From Taudactylus pleione (lineage: Eukaryota > Chordata > Amphibia > Anura > Myobatrachidae), in NCBI GenBank assembly GCA_031769625.1, contig JAUIMM010000686.1, positions 4,424,001 through 4,488,000 of the forward strand: a stretch of DNA of 64,000 bases. Reading direction: 5' to 3'. A program made the position numbers and the translations under genes. Positions 22,316 to 33,232 of the stretch are shown here, piece by piece (positions within the stretch are counted from its first letter, which is position 1; every line of letters begins with the position of its first letter). Under the pieces are notes generated by a model. It was not told the DNA's origin, made no database searches, and saw nothing but the letters and a program-made list of their open reading frames with translations.

Positions 22316-22645
22316 AGTTTGCATTTGAAAACTCACATTTTGACTCATGGTTTTTAATAATTTGTTCCATGTTTCTGAGTTACTTTTTCTTATACTAAAT
22401 AAATGCTTTACCTTCCACAAAAACTCCACCTACAATCACCTGTACTGGCCTAGGCCCTTTGATTTACTGTTTGTATTCAGTTTGCATTTGAAAACTCACA
22501 TTTCTAAGATTGGTTTAACTTTTTTTTCCATGTTTCCGATTTACATTTCCTTTAGTTTTCATAATGATTTAATGCTTTACCTTCCACTAAATAGTACTCC
22601 ACCTCCAATCACCTGTACTGGCCTTGGGCCTGTGATTTTCTGTTT
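22316..22645. repeat. Diverged tandem duplication, ~160 bp x 2
   Basis: CAGTTTGCATTTGAAAACTCACATTT starts both copies (22316 and 22478). Both continue through TTCCATGTTTC, TGCTTTACCTTCCAC and AATCACCTGTACTGGCCT. No coding role is apparent. Confidence 0.75.
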
Positions 22646-23032
22646 GGAGTAACTTTGATGGTAATCTAATTTTCTACTATGTTTTTCCTTTTAGGCTATT
22701 AGTTTTTGATTAATGAAAACATTCTTTATGGTTGTATAGCCTATTAAACTGCCACCCAGTCTGTAGCAGAAAAGCTAATTTCACATTAGAATGGGCATAA
22801 CTGCAAATTATATTGTATTGGTAATAACATGTATTTTTCCCTCTTGTACAATTGTATGTAAGAATCCTTTGTAAGGGTCTGTGTACTCTAATCAGCATGA
22901 GTTTGTAAGAAGGTCTGTCTTCCTGAATCAGCCATAGATATGTACCACTGTATCTGACAAAAAAGAAATATGTCTGTGGCATTATATGACAGCTGGCCAG
23001 GCCCTTGCTAAAACAGTCATTAATAGCCCTGT
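22646..23032. other. Gene-free stretch
   Basis: No supported feature. Confidence 0.4.
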
Positions 23033-23700
23033 GTTATGTTTGGTTTGGGGACAGTGGTCAAAAGAATGGATGGACCAGGGAGACACAGTCTCCGAAGATG
23101 TGAATCTCTTCACCTAGTCACTGGGCACGTTTATTGACCCAGGCCTGTTTCCAAAACTTCAAATGGAGCTGAATGTGTAATTAAGGAACCCCTGGTTAGG
23201 TGGCCAGGAAACCCTGAGCTTCAGCCAGCTAGACAATCCACTCTAATCTGAAAAGGGTTAAAATCATAGCCAGTGAGGGGGGTGCCTGGAAAGCAGGCAT
23301 AAATATGTGAGTCAACCCTGGCCCATGGTTCATCCTGCATGAGGCTATCGAAGGATACAGATGATCCAGAGTTTGTCACTGGGAAGGCCTAATCCCAGAA
23401 CCATTTAATCCACCATGACCCGAATGGTTTGTTTCTCCATTTATTATTTTATTTTCTGGAAAGTGTGAGTAGCTGTGTGATTTTTTAACATTATTATATT
23501 CTTTGTAACTTTTTGTACATAAGATTTAAAGACATTATTGAATTAAACATTAATTCTAGTTCTGGATATGTGTTTTTATGACCCAAGGCCTTATATGGCT
23601 CATGTTACCTATTTTTCTAAGTATTGATAATTGTGTGTGCAAGTAAGAACAGAAGCTCACCTTATGCTTAAGCATTATATTCTTCTTCTGCTGGTGGCAG
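23033..23700 (+). mobile_element. Possible LTR-retrotransposon LTR fragment
   Basis: The segment begins TGTTATG and holds a late T-rich region with TGTACATAAGATTTAAAGACATTATTG and a CTTCTTCTGCTGGTGGCAG end near 23685-23703. TGGTGGCAG could be a primer-binding-site start directly after an LTR. A similar end, ACTCTTCGTGGTGGCAGC, occurs at 39571-39588. No internal genes are present. This is a weak assignment from two shared ends. Confidence 0.3.
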
Positions 23701-25133
23701 TTACCAGGTTTAGTTAACCACACATGCTGAGGTAACATGTAAAAGTCACGGGTGGCGATTCTCAGATTGTCATATCTGGAGGGTCGGCCCACAGGACCTT
23801 GACACTGTCTGCCACTGTTGTGCCACTATGTATCATAGATGTGCAATAGTCTTTTAAACTGCCATGAGTTTGTGCTACTGTTCTGTCACTTAGTTTAGTT
23901 TATTGGTGAGAACATTGTGAGCTATAAGGTGATCAAAATTGCCTGGAAATGACTGATGATGATAATATTGTAGGAGCAAAAAAGAGGTCTAAATGAGATG
24001 ATTTTAGTTGTTTTTATTCATTTATAAAGAAATCCCAAACCAAAACAATTGAGGGTGGTTTTGCAAAAAACTAAATACAACGATGATTTAGAACCAAAGC
24101 CAAAAACACAGGGGTCTGCACACATCTCTAATTTAGAAAATGTGGAAGAAAAACAAAAGTGGAAATTAAAATCAGGCAAGGACTGCTGCAATCCCATTTG
24201 CACAGCTATCTAGCAAATGCAGTGTGCATGTGGCTGTACAGTAATTTGGGGTACCTAAAGCAAAGAGCATTCACAGATTGTTTTCCCTTACTGTAAATAG
24301 CTACAGATAATTCAAGTAAAAAAAATACCTTTTAAACATTACCTGCACTGCCCTATTTATGTGTAAATGACTCACAATGGCGGTTGTTTACAAATCTCAT
24401 GGATGAACATTACTTTGTTGCTGTACTGTAACTATCTAGATTGCCCAATGCATCTACTTAACAGTGGATGCTTGGAGATGGCTCTGCCTGTGTTCACCTA
24501 GTAAGCTGAGAAAGCTGAGACGCACACTGTTCAGAGTGTAAAATAACCTTACATTAAAACCTTTTTTTATTAAATACGACTTTAATTTTTTGCCTACAAT
24601 AGTTGAAGGCAGTAGCTCTTTGTGAATATCAAAACTGTTCAGTACACTCAAACACAAGTACTCTTATCAGCTTTATCTGCTCCATGCCTAGAGTGGGTCT
24701 GGATGGAACAATTCCCTTAATAGTGGGTTCTTCTATTCCAAGTGGTCAGAGAGGCTCTGCATGTCCTGGATAGGAGAAGCCCAGATCAGTTCATAATCAG
24801 TAATTTTAGGGTTTAGAAGAAAAGACTCAATAAAATTTACTTTAGTCTTTAGGCTGAGTATAGATAATCTGGCAGAAATAAAGCATTATCTGTCTCAGGA
24901 GAGGAGTGAATTTCCATCATTGTACAGCTCTCTTTTTATGGCACCATGCAGTGTACAGACACATTCGTCATGTAGAAATAAGAGCTCAGAGGACAGAACA
25001 AAAATCCTTCAAACAGTAGAATTGTCAGAGTTTGTTGAGAGTCCCAACAAATGGGACAGGAATTCAGACATCTTCTGCATTAGGGTTTTGAAGGGAAAAC
25101 TACATTTTCTTCCACACATATATTATTATTATT
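23701..25133. other. Gene-free stretch with a possible hAT fragment
   Basis: AT-rich. At 24030-24140 a segment ends with GTCTGCACACATCTCTAATTTAG and is rich in CCAAACC/CAAAACA, like the ends of the hAT MITE at 25134. No gene is supported elsewhere here. Confidence 0.4.
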
Positions 25134-25299
25134 AGAGGTGAGCGGTTCGGTTTTGACTGTGATCTTCCCGCCAAATTTGGATCTCAGAAGGAGGAAAATC
25201 ATCATCTTTGTATCTTTGTCTGTGAAGGTGTTGTCTTACCTCATTCTGGCATCCGAACTTCGCAGGAAGATCCGAGCCAAAGCTGAACCGCACATCTCT
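25134..25299. mobile_element. hAT-type MITE inside an (ATT)n microsatellite
   Basis: The ends GAGGTGAGCGGTTCGGTTTTG and CAAAGCTGAACCGCACATCTC are inverse. ATT repeats lie on both sides, so an 8-bp duplication is compatible but cannot be proven. It contains TTCCCGCC and AGATCCGAGCC, echoing the hAT end at 3990-4141. Confidence 0.75.
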
Positions 25300-25300
25300 T

Positions 25301-25370
<70 letters not shown>
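25299..25370. repeat. (ATT)n microsatellite
   Basis: About 23 ATT units with one AGT variant. The left remnant is at 25121-25133, across the MITE. Confidence 0.95.
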
Positions 25371-25489
25371 GTCATCATTGCAAGTATCCTTTTATAATGT
25401 TCCAAGACCCCTATCCCCCAGGTTCCCCACCTTACCACAGACCTTCAGAAAATATTAACACCACTAGTGTCAGTACAATGATTTAATAT

Positions 25490-26530
25490 CATCCTCATTC
25501 CAGTTCCAAAAGATCAGCAGACCTAGAGGACAAATGTACTAATTTTCCTCATTACAAAGCTCTTAGAGAGCTTTCAACTAATTATGGACTTAAAATTGCT
25601 GAACAGACTCATCAGGTACATTCCATTCTGTAAAAATGCTACGTCACAGAGACTTCCTAGAGCTACAGGAGACCCACTTTCACCATCAAATTGCAGTACA
25701 ACATTTCATGTTTCTCTACTGCTGTCCAGGGCAAAAAGGTTCAACATATTCAATTGTCACCTTTGTACTCAATTTGGCACCAAGGATATTAATTTTTGAA
25801 GTAGTAATCCATTTGAGGGAGAGGAGTATAGGACTATTTATCTATAAGACAAGCCAGTCACAAAACAATGTTGTATCTTCTGCATTATCAAGTCAGTTAT
25901 TGCATGGATGGTGTCTCTGAGATGGATTATCTGTTTGCAAACTGCAGTGCTGGTTCTTCATTTTTTTCTGGATCATCAGTAAAAGCATTCTTAGCACAGT
26001 GGAGCAGACAGAATCTGGCTTGGATGGCAGAAAACTGGAAATAACTGGCCACAGATGTCAGATAGATGGATGGGGAGATTTTAGAGTCCAATAAGGGAAA
26101 GTGGTCACAGGAGGAGAGTGTTCTTTCCAGATAACTGGACCTTCTGGCAATTTGGAGAGCACTACAACTTCAGGATAACGGGTTTGGCTGTGAAAATCAG
26201 AATGGATTAGGGACCAGCAGCAACATATCTGAACAGACAAATGGGAACAAGGAGCACAATATTTACTTATCTAGCCAGTCCAATATGTTTATGGACAGAA
26301 ATCTATCAGCACTTCCTGCAATATATATATCGGAGTCAAAGATCCAATGAATATCCAGCAATAAGTCTAGATTCTGCTTCTAATTTGCCTTGGTTGTTAT
26401 TCCCAGGGATGCTTAGCAGTCACAGCAAAGAATACCAAACTAAAAAGTTTTTTTTCTTGTCTTGTATAAACAGAAGGGAGCTAATCCTCTGACCAGACTT
26501 ATTTAAAGCTGGTCTGTATATTTCCCTGTA
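25490..26530 (+). pseudogene. DIRS-like reverse transcriptase / RNase H remnant
   Basis: Plus-strand fragments in shifting frames resemble DIRS-type elements. IMDLKLLNRLIRYIPF at about 25577-25628 fits the start of the polymerase domain. LQETHFHHQIAVQHFMF at 25660-25710 is the place of the DAYFHIPI block, with its Asp region degraded. LVTIVTFVLNLAPRILIF-type sequence follows. Downstream, NRQMGTRSTIFTYLASPICLW at about 26230-26290 resembles the RNase H-proximal region. No intact frame and no terminal repeats are seen. The assignment rests on fragment order more than on any single motif. Confidence 0.5.
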
Positions 26531-26987
26531 AGAAATATAATCCAGAGGGTCATATCTGTGTCAAGATCAGTGCTATGTATTTATGATTGCTCACCATTAA
26601 CACCGGTGGATGTGGATCTCAATATTGAGGATCCTGTTGATAGAAGAGCTATGCCAACTTCCTTTCATGAAGACTCTCCTGAGACAAGGTCCTGTTCTAT
26701 ATCAGTACATCAGTACATGGACACTGGCTGCCTGAAAGCTGAAAAGTTACCTTCACTTGCCAGGAGAGGTCTTCTGCATTAGTAGTGAATATTTAAAATA
26801 ATAGTTTAAGGAGGTATATGTCCAGAGTCTATCCAAGAATACGGAGACCATTTATAGTTTGGTGGAAGAGTAATAACAAACAGCCTGAGGAAGTGTCTGT
26901 TTCTAGTACCTGGTGGCATTTTTGACTACAGGTTTTTAGATGCATCTTATTCATGGGCTGAATGTAAATATCTCCATCTTACACATT
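26531..26987. other. Possible downstream DIRS-like debris
   Basis: The sequence continues without a clear frame. A stretch around 26815-26900 could be decayed recombinase-side sequence of the same element, but no catalytic motif is visible. Confidence 0.25.
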
Positions 26988-27460
26988 GGGCCTGATACAG
27001 AGATGTACGCTAATGCTGCCATGACTGCATCTGTTTAAGTAGCGCACCTGCATCTTTGGGCTCATATTGCAGCCAATGGGATCCATACAGAGACGCCCTC
27101 TGGTTCTGGTGCTAAACTGCCATTGTGTGTTCCAAGATATACAATTGGTCACACCATCGGTCATTGCACCAGCCCTATGAAGCTGCAGATTATCCATCTG
27201 AACATGGCTGCCAAAGTCAGTGCAACTGCAGAAAAAGATGCAGTTAGTGACCACAACATCCCTCGCCTGGCTAGCCACCATCTTGTTACCACCCAGGAAC
27301 ACCCACTGAGATGGCCTTTTTCTGCATACAAATTCATGCCAGGTACCCTGGCAGTAACCATTGGAACACATGTTTAGTGTGACTCAGACGCATGCGCAGA
27401 CTTAGAACATCGGCCGCTTTGATCTGACATCGCTCCTGCTTCCACCTCGGAATCAGGACC
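26988..27460. mobile_element. MITE with GGGCCTGATAC / GAATCAGGACC ends
   Basis: The terminal 11-mers are inverse with mismatches. The flanks ATT and ACA do not match, so the borders are less certain. The interior contains inverse segments such as TGGCTGCCAAAG but no gene. Confidence 0.55.
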
Positions 27461-28767
27461 ACAATGTGGTACAGTTATGTTACAGACAATTTCTTTTTAG
27501 ATGCTTCATTAAGGAAGCATAAGATCCCATATCCTTATGAGGAAAACAGTTAGAGACCTTCATGGACTGTGTCGTTAGTTATCTTTCCTTCATGACTTCA
27601 TTATTTTTTTGCTGTTTTGCTGTTAGCCTTGATTTCAGCCACGGAAAACAATGAGAGCCATAAATTGATTGCAGCTCAGCCAACATTGCTCTTGTATTGT
27701 GTGCACAGAACTATGGCCCTCATTCAGAGCCGCTCGTTAGCAGCAGTACGCTCGTAGCGTTCCGATGTTGTGCAACCACGCATACGCCGGTGTTACACAG
27801 CGCATGTGCGTACGGCTGATTGCGATCTTTTTTTAAGTCATTCGTCGAATAGCGAACAGGAAGTGACATGTCAAATGTGATTGACAGAACATGCCGTTTT
27901 TGGGCGGTGATGGGGGTGGAGATGGGAAAACGCAGGCATGTCGAGGCATTTTGTGGGCGTCCCTAAATTATCTCATGCGAACAGCAAATGTGATCGGAAC
28001 GAGTCATACGTCACTGTCTGATCCACTTTCCGCTCAAACTGCTCGCACAGCTTGTGGTCTGGTATACTCTACCACAATGTCGATGGTCTCGTCCCCCTCC
28101 TGGTGCCTCTTCGATGTTTCATCGATGTTTCAATTTTAGCCAGAAAAACAATCAACTTTGATTACAAAACTTGCTTGTAATGTGTTTAGCAACTAGTTTT
28201 TTTTTTGTAGCACAAAACCGTACGCAGGTGAAATACTCAGCTGCTAATTTCTGGATTAGACAATCAATTAGCGTACCATTTTTTTTGGAAAATTTTATTT
28301 CAGATTTTTTATTTTGGTTTTCTGTTATTGCAACAATATTGTCATCATGTTTGTGTTTTTGCCCCATATTTAATGTTCCCGGAAATTTCACATCCCTTTT
28401 TTTATGGAAAAGTGTTCCTTTAAACTCCGAAATGGTTTTTAACCCTTTAGAATCTGTTTTTTTTTTTTTCTTTTTGGGGCCGAGATTACCTAAAAAACAT
28501 TTTTAGAATAATGTCACAATACTATGGAGAAGATTTAGAATTTTTTAATTTTTTTACACATTTTTTGTTTTTCAAGGCCATTTGCCAGTTTGCAGGTCTG
28601 GATAACGTCACAAAAAATGACTTAATTAAATAAAAAACAAGAGTGGCAAAAGGCCAAAAAAAAATTACACACATTAAAAACAATTCACAAGAAAGGAGAG
28701 GGAAGTTTTGGCCCTTAAGGAATATGGGGCAAGCACAGAAGGATTGTGGGAAAATTAGCCAGTGCTG

Positions 28768-30055
28768 TCATCGCTTTTTGCCCCGTTTGGTTGGGGTAGG
28801 GAGGGAGCCTGACCGGGTCCGGGATGTCCTTTGGCTGGCCAGTCCAGAGGCAGTTGTTGGGGCCTCTGGACTAGGCAGAGGGCTAGGCACATTTGGAGGG
28901 ATGGCTGTTGTTGTGCCAGAGGTGGAGGATCCTGATGTTCCGGCAGGAAGGGAGGCCGGCTCCACCATGTGCTGGCGAACGAGCTGCTCCAGGGCATTGG
29001 CAATTCGGATGTTGGCCCTGGTATTTTCCGCCAGGGCCTGACCAATGGTCACGTTGGCCGCAGCATTTTGCTCCATGGCCTCCGCCACCCCTAGCAGACT
29101 GGCGTCCATCCTCAGCAGAATCTCTGTGTGGTGATCCGATTTAAAATTAAGATCTGTGAGGAGGGCCACTGCCTGCGAGGGGGATTGCCCTGGACTGGCT
29201 TCTGCAGGGTCCCCAGCCGGATCTACTGCTTCCTCCCCTGCAGAGCCAGCAGAAATTCTGCGGCCAAGGCTCCCCTCTGGAGCAGACTCATCCGCCTGTG
29301 TCTCTGTGAGAAAAATGAGAAAAGAGGAACATTACAATCTACATATTGTAACAAACACATTTCTGAGTTGGTAACATAACAACATTTACCTGGGACAACA
29401 TGAGGAACCGCAAAGTCTGGCATGTCCGTATCCATGTTGGACATGCCAAACACCTCCTCATACTGCACACACCCCTGTGCCAGCTCTTCCAAGTCATTCA
29501 GCTCCAATGACACAGGGGTGGGACCCCCACCTGTGCCCCTTGCATGCCTAGCCCTCTCTGACAGTTTTTATTTCAGCCGATATTTATAATCGGTCCATCT
29601 GTGGATGATAAAAAAGCATTATTCCTGCAGTATTTGGGCCTGTAACCACTTATATTAAAAATGTAGTTTTTACGTACCGGCGTTTGACATCCCGGGCTAG
29701 ACGTTCAAACTTACCCACCCTATTGACAGCACTGGCTATCTCCTCCCACATTTTCCACTTCTGGCTTGAACCCATATTCCGATCTGCCTGTGGCAGGGTG
29801 TCAACACACATTTGTACCAAAACCTCCATCTCCTTTCTTGTGAATTGTGGCTGCCTTTTTTTTTTGGTTTCTTTGGTTGGCCTACTCGGCCCAGCAGCCT
29901 CTTCCATGGCATCCTCCACACCTTTTTTAAAAAACATTTTTTTCATCTACATGTCCAACTGTCTCTAAATTTGGGTTCTAATTAATCCTTTAATCAGAAA
30001 GAGACAAGTACTTACCGGGCGCCTCTTGGCCATCGTTTTGCTGGTCTGTAGCCAT
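28768..30055 (-). pseudogene. H1 Myb/SANT-like protein 1, four exons, premature stop
   Basis: Exons read by eye on the minus strand: 30055-30016 (ATG, then donor GTAAGT), 29921-29678, 29597-29390 and 29303-28768 (stop), each intron GT...AG. Exon 2 carries the DNA-binding domain, with FTRKEMEVLVQMCVD opening the first helix, WEEIASAVNRVG the second, and a KRRW junction into exon 3. Exon 3 has TGGGPTPVSLELNDLEELAQG. Exon 4 is a coiled-coil-like segment (LLRMDASLLGVAEAMEQN) with a basic end. Harbinger elements use such a Myb-like partner to bring the transposase to its ends and into the nucleus. An in-frame TAA at 29568-29570, where H2 has an Arg/Lys codon, truncates it after the DNA-binding domain. 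Confidence 0.8.
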
Positions 30056-30686
30056 TTTGATCCAAACAACTTGAACTACACCAGACCGTTTTGGATTTTC
30101 CGTGACGTATTTATACATGCGTCCTTATTTTTATTACGCATCATTGATTGTGCGCTCCTATGATCCGTCCTTAATTTGAGCGGGAAAATAAAGACTATTT
30201 ATGGCTATGGGCGACTCGAGGTGGCGGGTGTTGATTGTTGGAGGTATCGTGTGTAGTAGTGGATTGTCGGCGGGATTAGTGGTTGTGAGGCGGTTTTTTG
30301 GAGGTGGAGTTGGTAATATTTTTTTTTTTGGCTATTTTCCGTTCGTTTTTTTTCTTGCGGATATTTTGTTTGTTGTTTTTTTTTGGAGTAAGTATTTTTT
30401 TCAAGTCCTTTTAAAAATAAGGGATCTACAAACCGAATTTCTTCATTTTTATATTTAATTTTGTTTTTGTCAGTTATTTTGGCTTGGCCCCATAGAAGTT
30501 TTTGGACTGTGACTTATTGTTCGACTTTTGGTAAGTTTGTATTTTTTCATTATTTGAAGAATTTGATGTGTTGGTCTTCGCATATATTTTGAACATTAAT
30601 GTCTTATTTATATTTTTTGCTATCATGTATTAACACTAAATATAGCGTAAGTTATTGGCAAATATATTTCCTTGGTTTTTCAATGT

Positions 30687-31010
30687 CAAAATGCGAACTA
30701 TTTAGCGCACTAATGTTTCCTTATTCTCCATGGCAAAATGCGAACTATTTAGCGCACTAATGTTTCCTTATTCTCCATGTCAAAATGCGAACTATTTAGC
30801 GCACTAATGTTTCCTTATTCTCCATGGCAAAATGCGAACTATTTAGTGCACTAATGTTTAATTATTCTCCATGGCAAAATGCTAATTATTTAGCGCACTA
30901 ATGTTTCCTTATTCTCCATGGCAAAATGCGAACTATTTAGTGCACTAATGTTTCCTTATTCTCCATGGCAAAATGCGAACTATTTAGCGCACTGTTTGTT
31001 TCGGTATAAA
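30687..31010. repeat. 47-bp tandem repeats, 7 copies, in the H1 divergent promoter region
   Basis: The unit contains AAAATGCGAACTATTTAGCG followed by CACTAATGTTTCC and TTATTCTCCATGG. Starts are at 30687, 30734, 30781, 30828, 30875, 30922 and 30969, an exact 47-bp spacing. It lies between the start of Myb gene 1 (30055) and the transposase (31308), which are transcribed away from each other. Confidence 0.95.
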
Positions 31011-31307
31011 TTTGCCCATTATTGTTTGTCCTCTCAATGTAGGGTTCATTTTCTAAATAATGTGTGCTCCCCCCTATCTTTTAATGCATTTTTGGATTTT
31101 GAAAAGAATCAAATATGGCCCACAAAAAAATCTAACCTGAATTTCAATTTTGGAAATTTATGTTGGTGCACTCATGACAATACCCCGGCATGTAAGCATC
31201 TTTGGATTTTTCACCTAAGATAAGTAGATTTTTGGCTTTACATTTTCAAAAAACATTAACTACCTGGCTTCCCATTTCAGGTTGATGTTGGTCGTATTGT
31301 TTTGGCC

Positions 31308-32395
31308 ATGCTTCCGGAACCCGACCAACCTCAATCTTGTCCCAGGCGTAGGCATCGTAGGCGTGCAAGGCCCAAGATATTTAGAACATGTGTCACCCTT
31401 TTTGGAATGCCCGATGATGAGGTTTTACGACGATACCGTCTTCCTCCACAAATCATCATAGACACTCTCTCATTAATAGAGAGTGATCTTGAGTGGCAAA
31501 TTGACAGTCCTACAGCAATACCACCACTTATGCAATTAATGGCGGTGTTACATTTCTGTGCCTCAGGATCCTTTCAAACCACGGTGGGAATAGTGGCCAG
31601 AATCTCCTGAGGGCAGTGATGGAGGCCCTTTTCAAGCACCTCCATCATTTTATTAACATGCCATTGGATATGGGTTCCCTTAGTGTGGCGAAGGCCAATT
31701 TTTACCAAATAGCTGGCTTCCCACACATCATAGGGGTTGTGGATGGTACTCACATACCACTTCAGCCTCCAGCACGGCTGGAAGCCATTTTTAGGAACCA
31801 AAAGCACTATCACTCACTGAATGTAATGGTGGTATGTGATGCCTCCCTCCAGATCCTGTCCCTGAATGCAAAATTACCCGGAAGTGCACATGACTCATTC
31901 GTCATCCGGCAATCAGGGATTTGGAATAAATTAAACAACCTACAAGCTGGTGATGCATGGCTTCTGGGTAAGTGGAGACCTTTAGTTGTAACCAATGCAA
32001 AGCTTGATACACAGTGATCCTGATTGTTGGTTTTGTTTTTTCACAGGAGACAGTGGCTACCCTTGCACGCCCTGGCTGCTCACTCCTTATTTGGCTCCCA
32101 CACCAGGGCCACAAAGTGAGTATAATTCCACACTTACAGCCACCAGGCAGGTGGTGGAGTGCTGTATCGGCCTTTTAAAAGGCCGATTCAGATGCCTCCA
32201 CTGCTCATGTATTTGCCGGCTATGGTTTCGAAAATTGTGGTCCTGTGTGGGATCTTTCACAACATTGCCATAAGGAGTGGTGTCCCAATGCAGCCCGAGG
32301 ATGCCTTGCCTGAGGATGGCCCCCCCGAGGTTGGTCGGAGGTCAGTATGTGGGGGGGCCGTACACGATGATGTGGTGGCCCGTTTTTTCAGGTAA
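31308..32395 (+). pseudogene. H1 PIF/Harbinger DDE transposase, two frame breaks
   Basis: The plus-strand gene encodes the DDE_Tnp_4-type nuclease. The N-terminal part has GRRHRR-like basic sequence and FGMPDDEVLRRYRLPP. The block LMAVLHFCASGSFQ precedes a deletion of about 20 bp near 31590 (relative to H2) that shifts the frame. Catalytic residues are all visible: Asp in GVVDGTHIP (codon 31742), Asp in VVCDASLQI (codon 31838) and Glu in VVECCIGLLKGRF (codon 32157). An intron 31970-32046 (GTAAGT...CACAG) separates the second Asp from the Glu. A second one-base shift near 32205 precedes VSKIVVLCGIFHN. An upstream splice acceptor TTTCAG at 31275-31280 suggests a 5' non-coding exon. Confidence 0.85.
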
Positions 32396-33232
32396 TTATT
32401 GACAAACATTAACTTAATTGACACAATGTCGACATGTACCATTGTAATGTTCCTTTTTGAAATTAAATTTATAATTTTAACTTTTCTTGTCTTCCTTTAC
32501 ACACCTCGACAAAACGATGCCTACTACCTGCTCCACTAAATTGTGTACATGTGGCCACATTGGATCTTACTTTGGAAACAATTATTTCATCGCCTCATTT
32601 GTGGCTTTATGTTGTCCTGCTACTTATTTCATCAGTTCTTGATTGTTGTTTTTTTGGGGGGATTTTGGTGTTGGGGTTTATGGGGATTGTATTTTCACTG
32701 TGTGAATTGGTTGACACAATTCACTTTCTGTATGTGTTTGGTGTGTATTATTTGTTTGTTTGCCATTAAAAAGACTGTTTTTCACTAAACTCTAGTCACG
32801 TGTAACCTGGCACAAAAAAGGCCAACTTTCGTAATGCATAATCCTGTAATGTCTGAAATGTTTCCGTGTTTGAACCTGTTTTTTGACTTATCCAAAACCT
32901 CAAAGGTATTATGTTGAATCAGTAGGTTTATAAAACTAGGCCTAAGCTGTTTTTATGTTAAAAAAACATTACCCACCCAAAGAAAAACAAGAAAAAGTTT
33001 GATTTGGTAATAACCTATTGTTATGTTGAGGTGTTTAATGTGGCAGCTTACATACTTCCTAGCGCTTTGTACAATCTAATTTACCTTACTTTAAAGAACA
33101 TAATCAAATAGTGGACTTATGGAAGGCTAAACAATGTAATTGTTTCAGACAATGAATGAGACTCGTTAAAATACAACAAAATTTTATTATACAAACAATA
33201 ATTTTGCCCCCCAAAAAATGGAAATCAAAAAA

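Noticed and set aside
30687..31010. Regular 47-bp spaced repeats as a CRISPR array
   Set aside because: Units are contiguous with no unique spacers, and the setting is a eukaryotic transposon.
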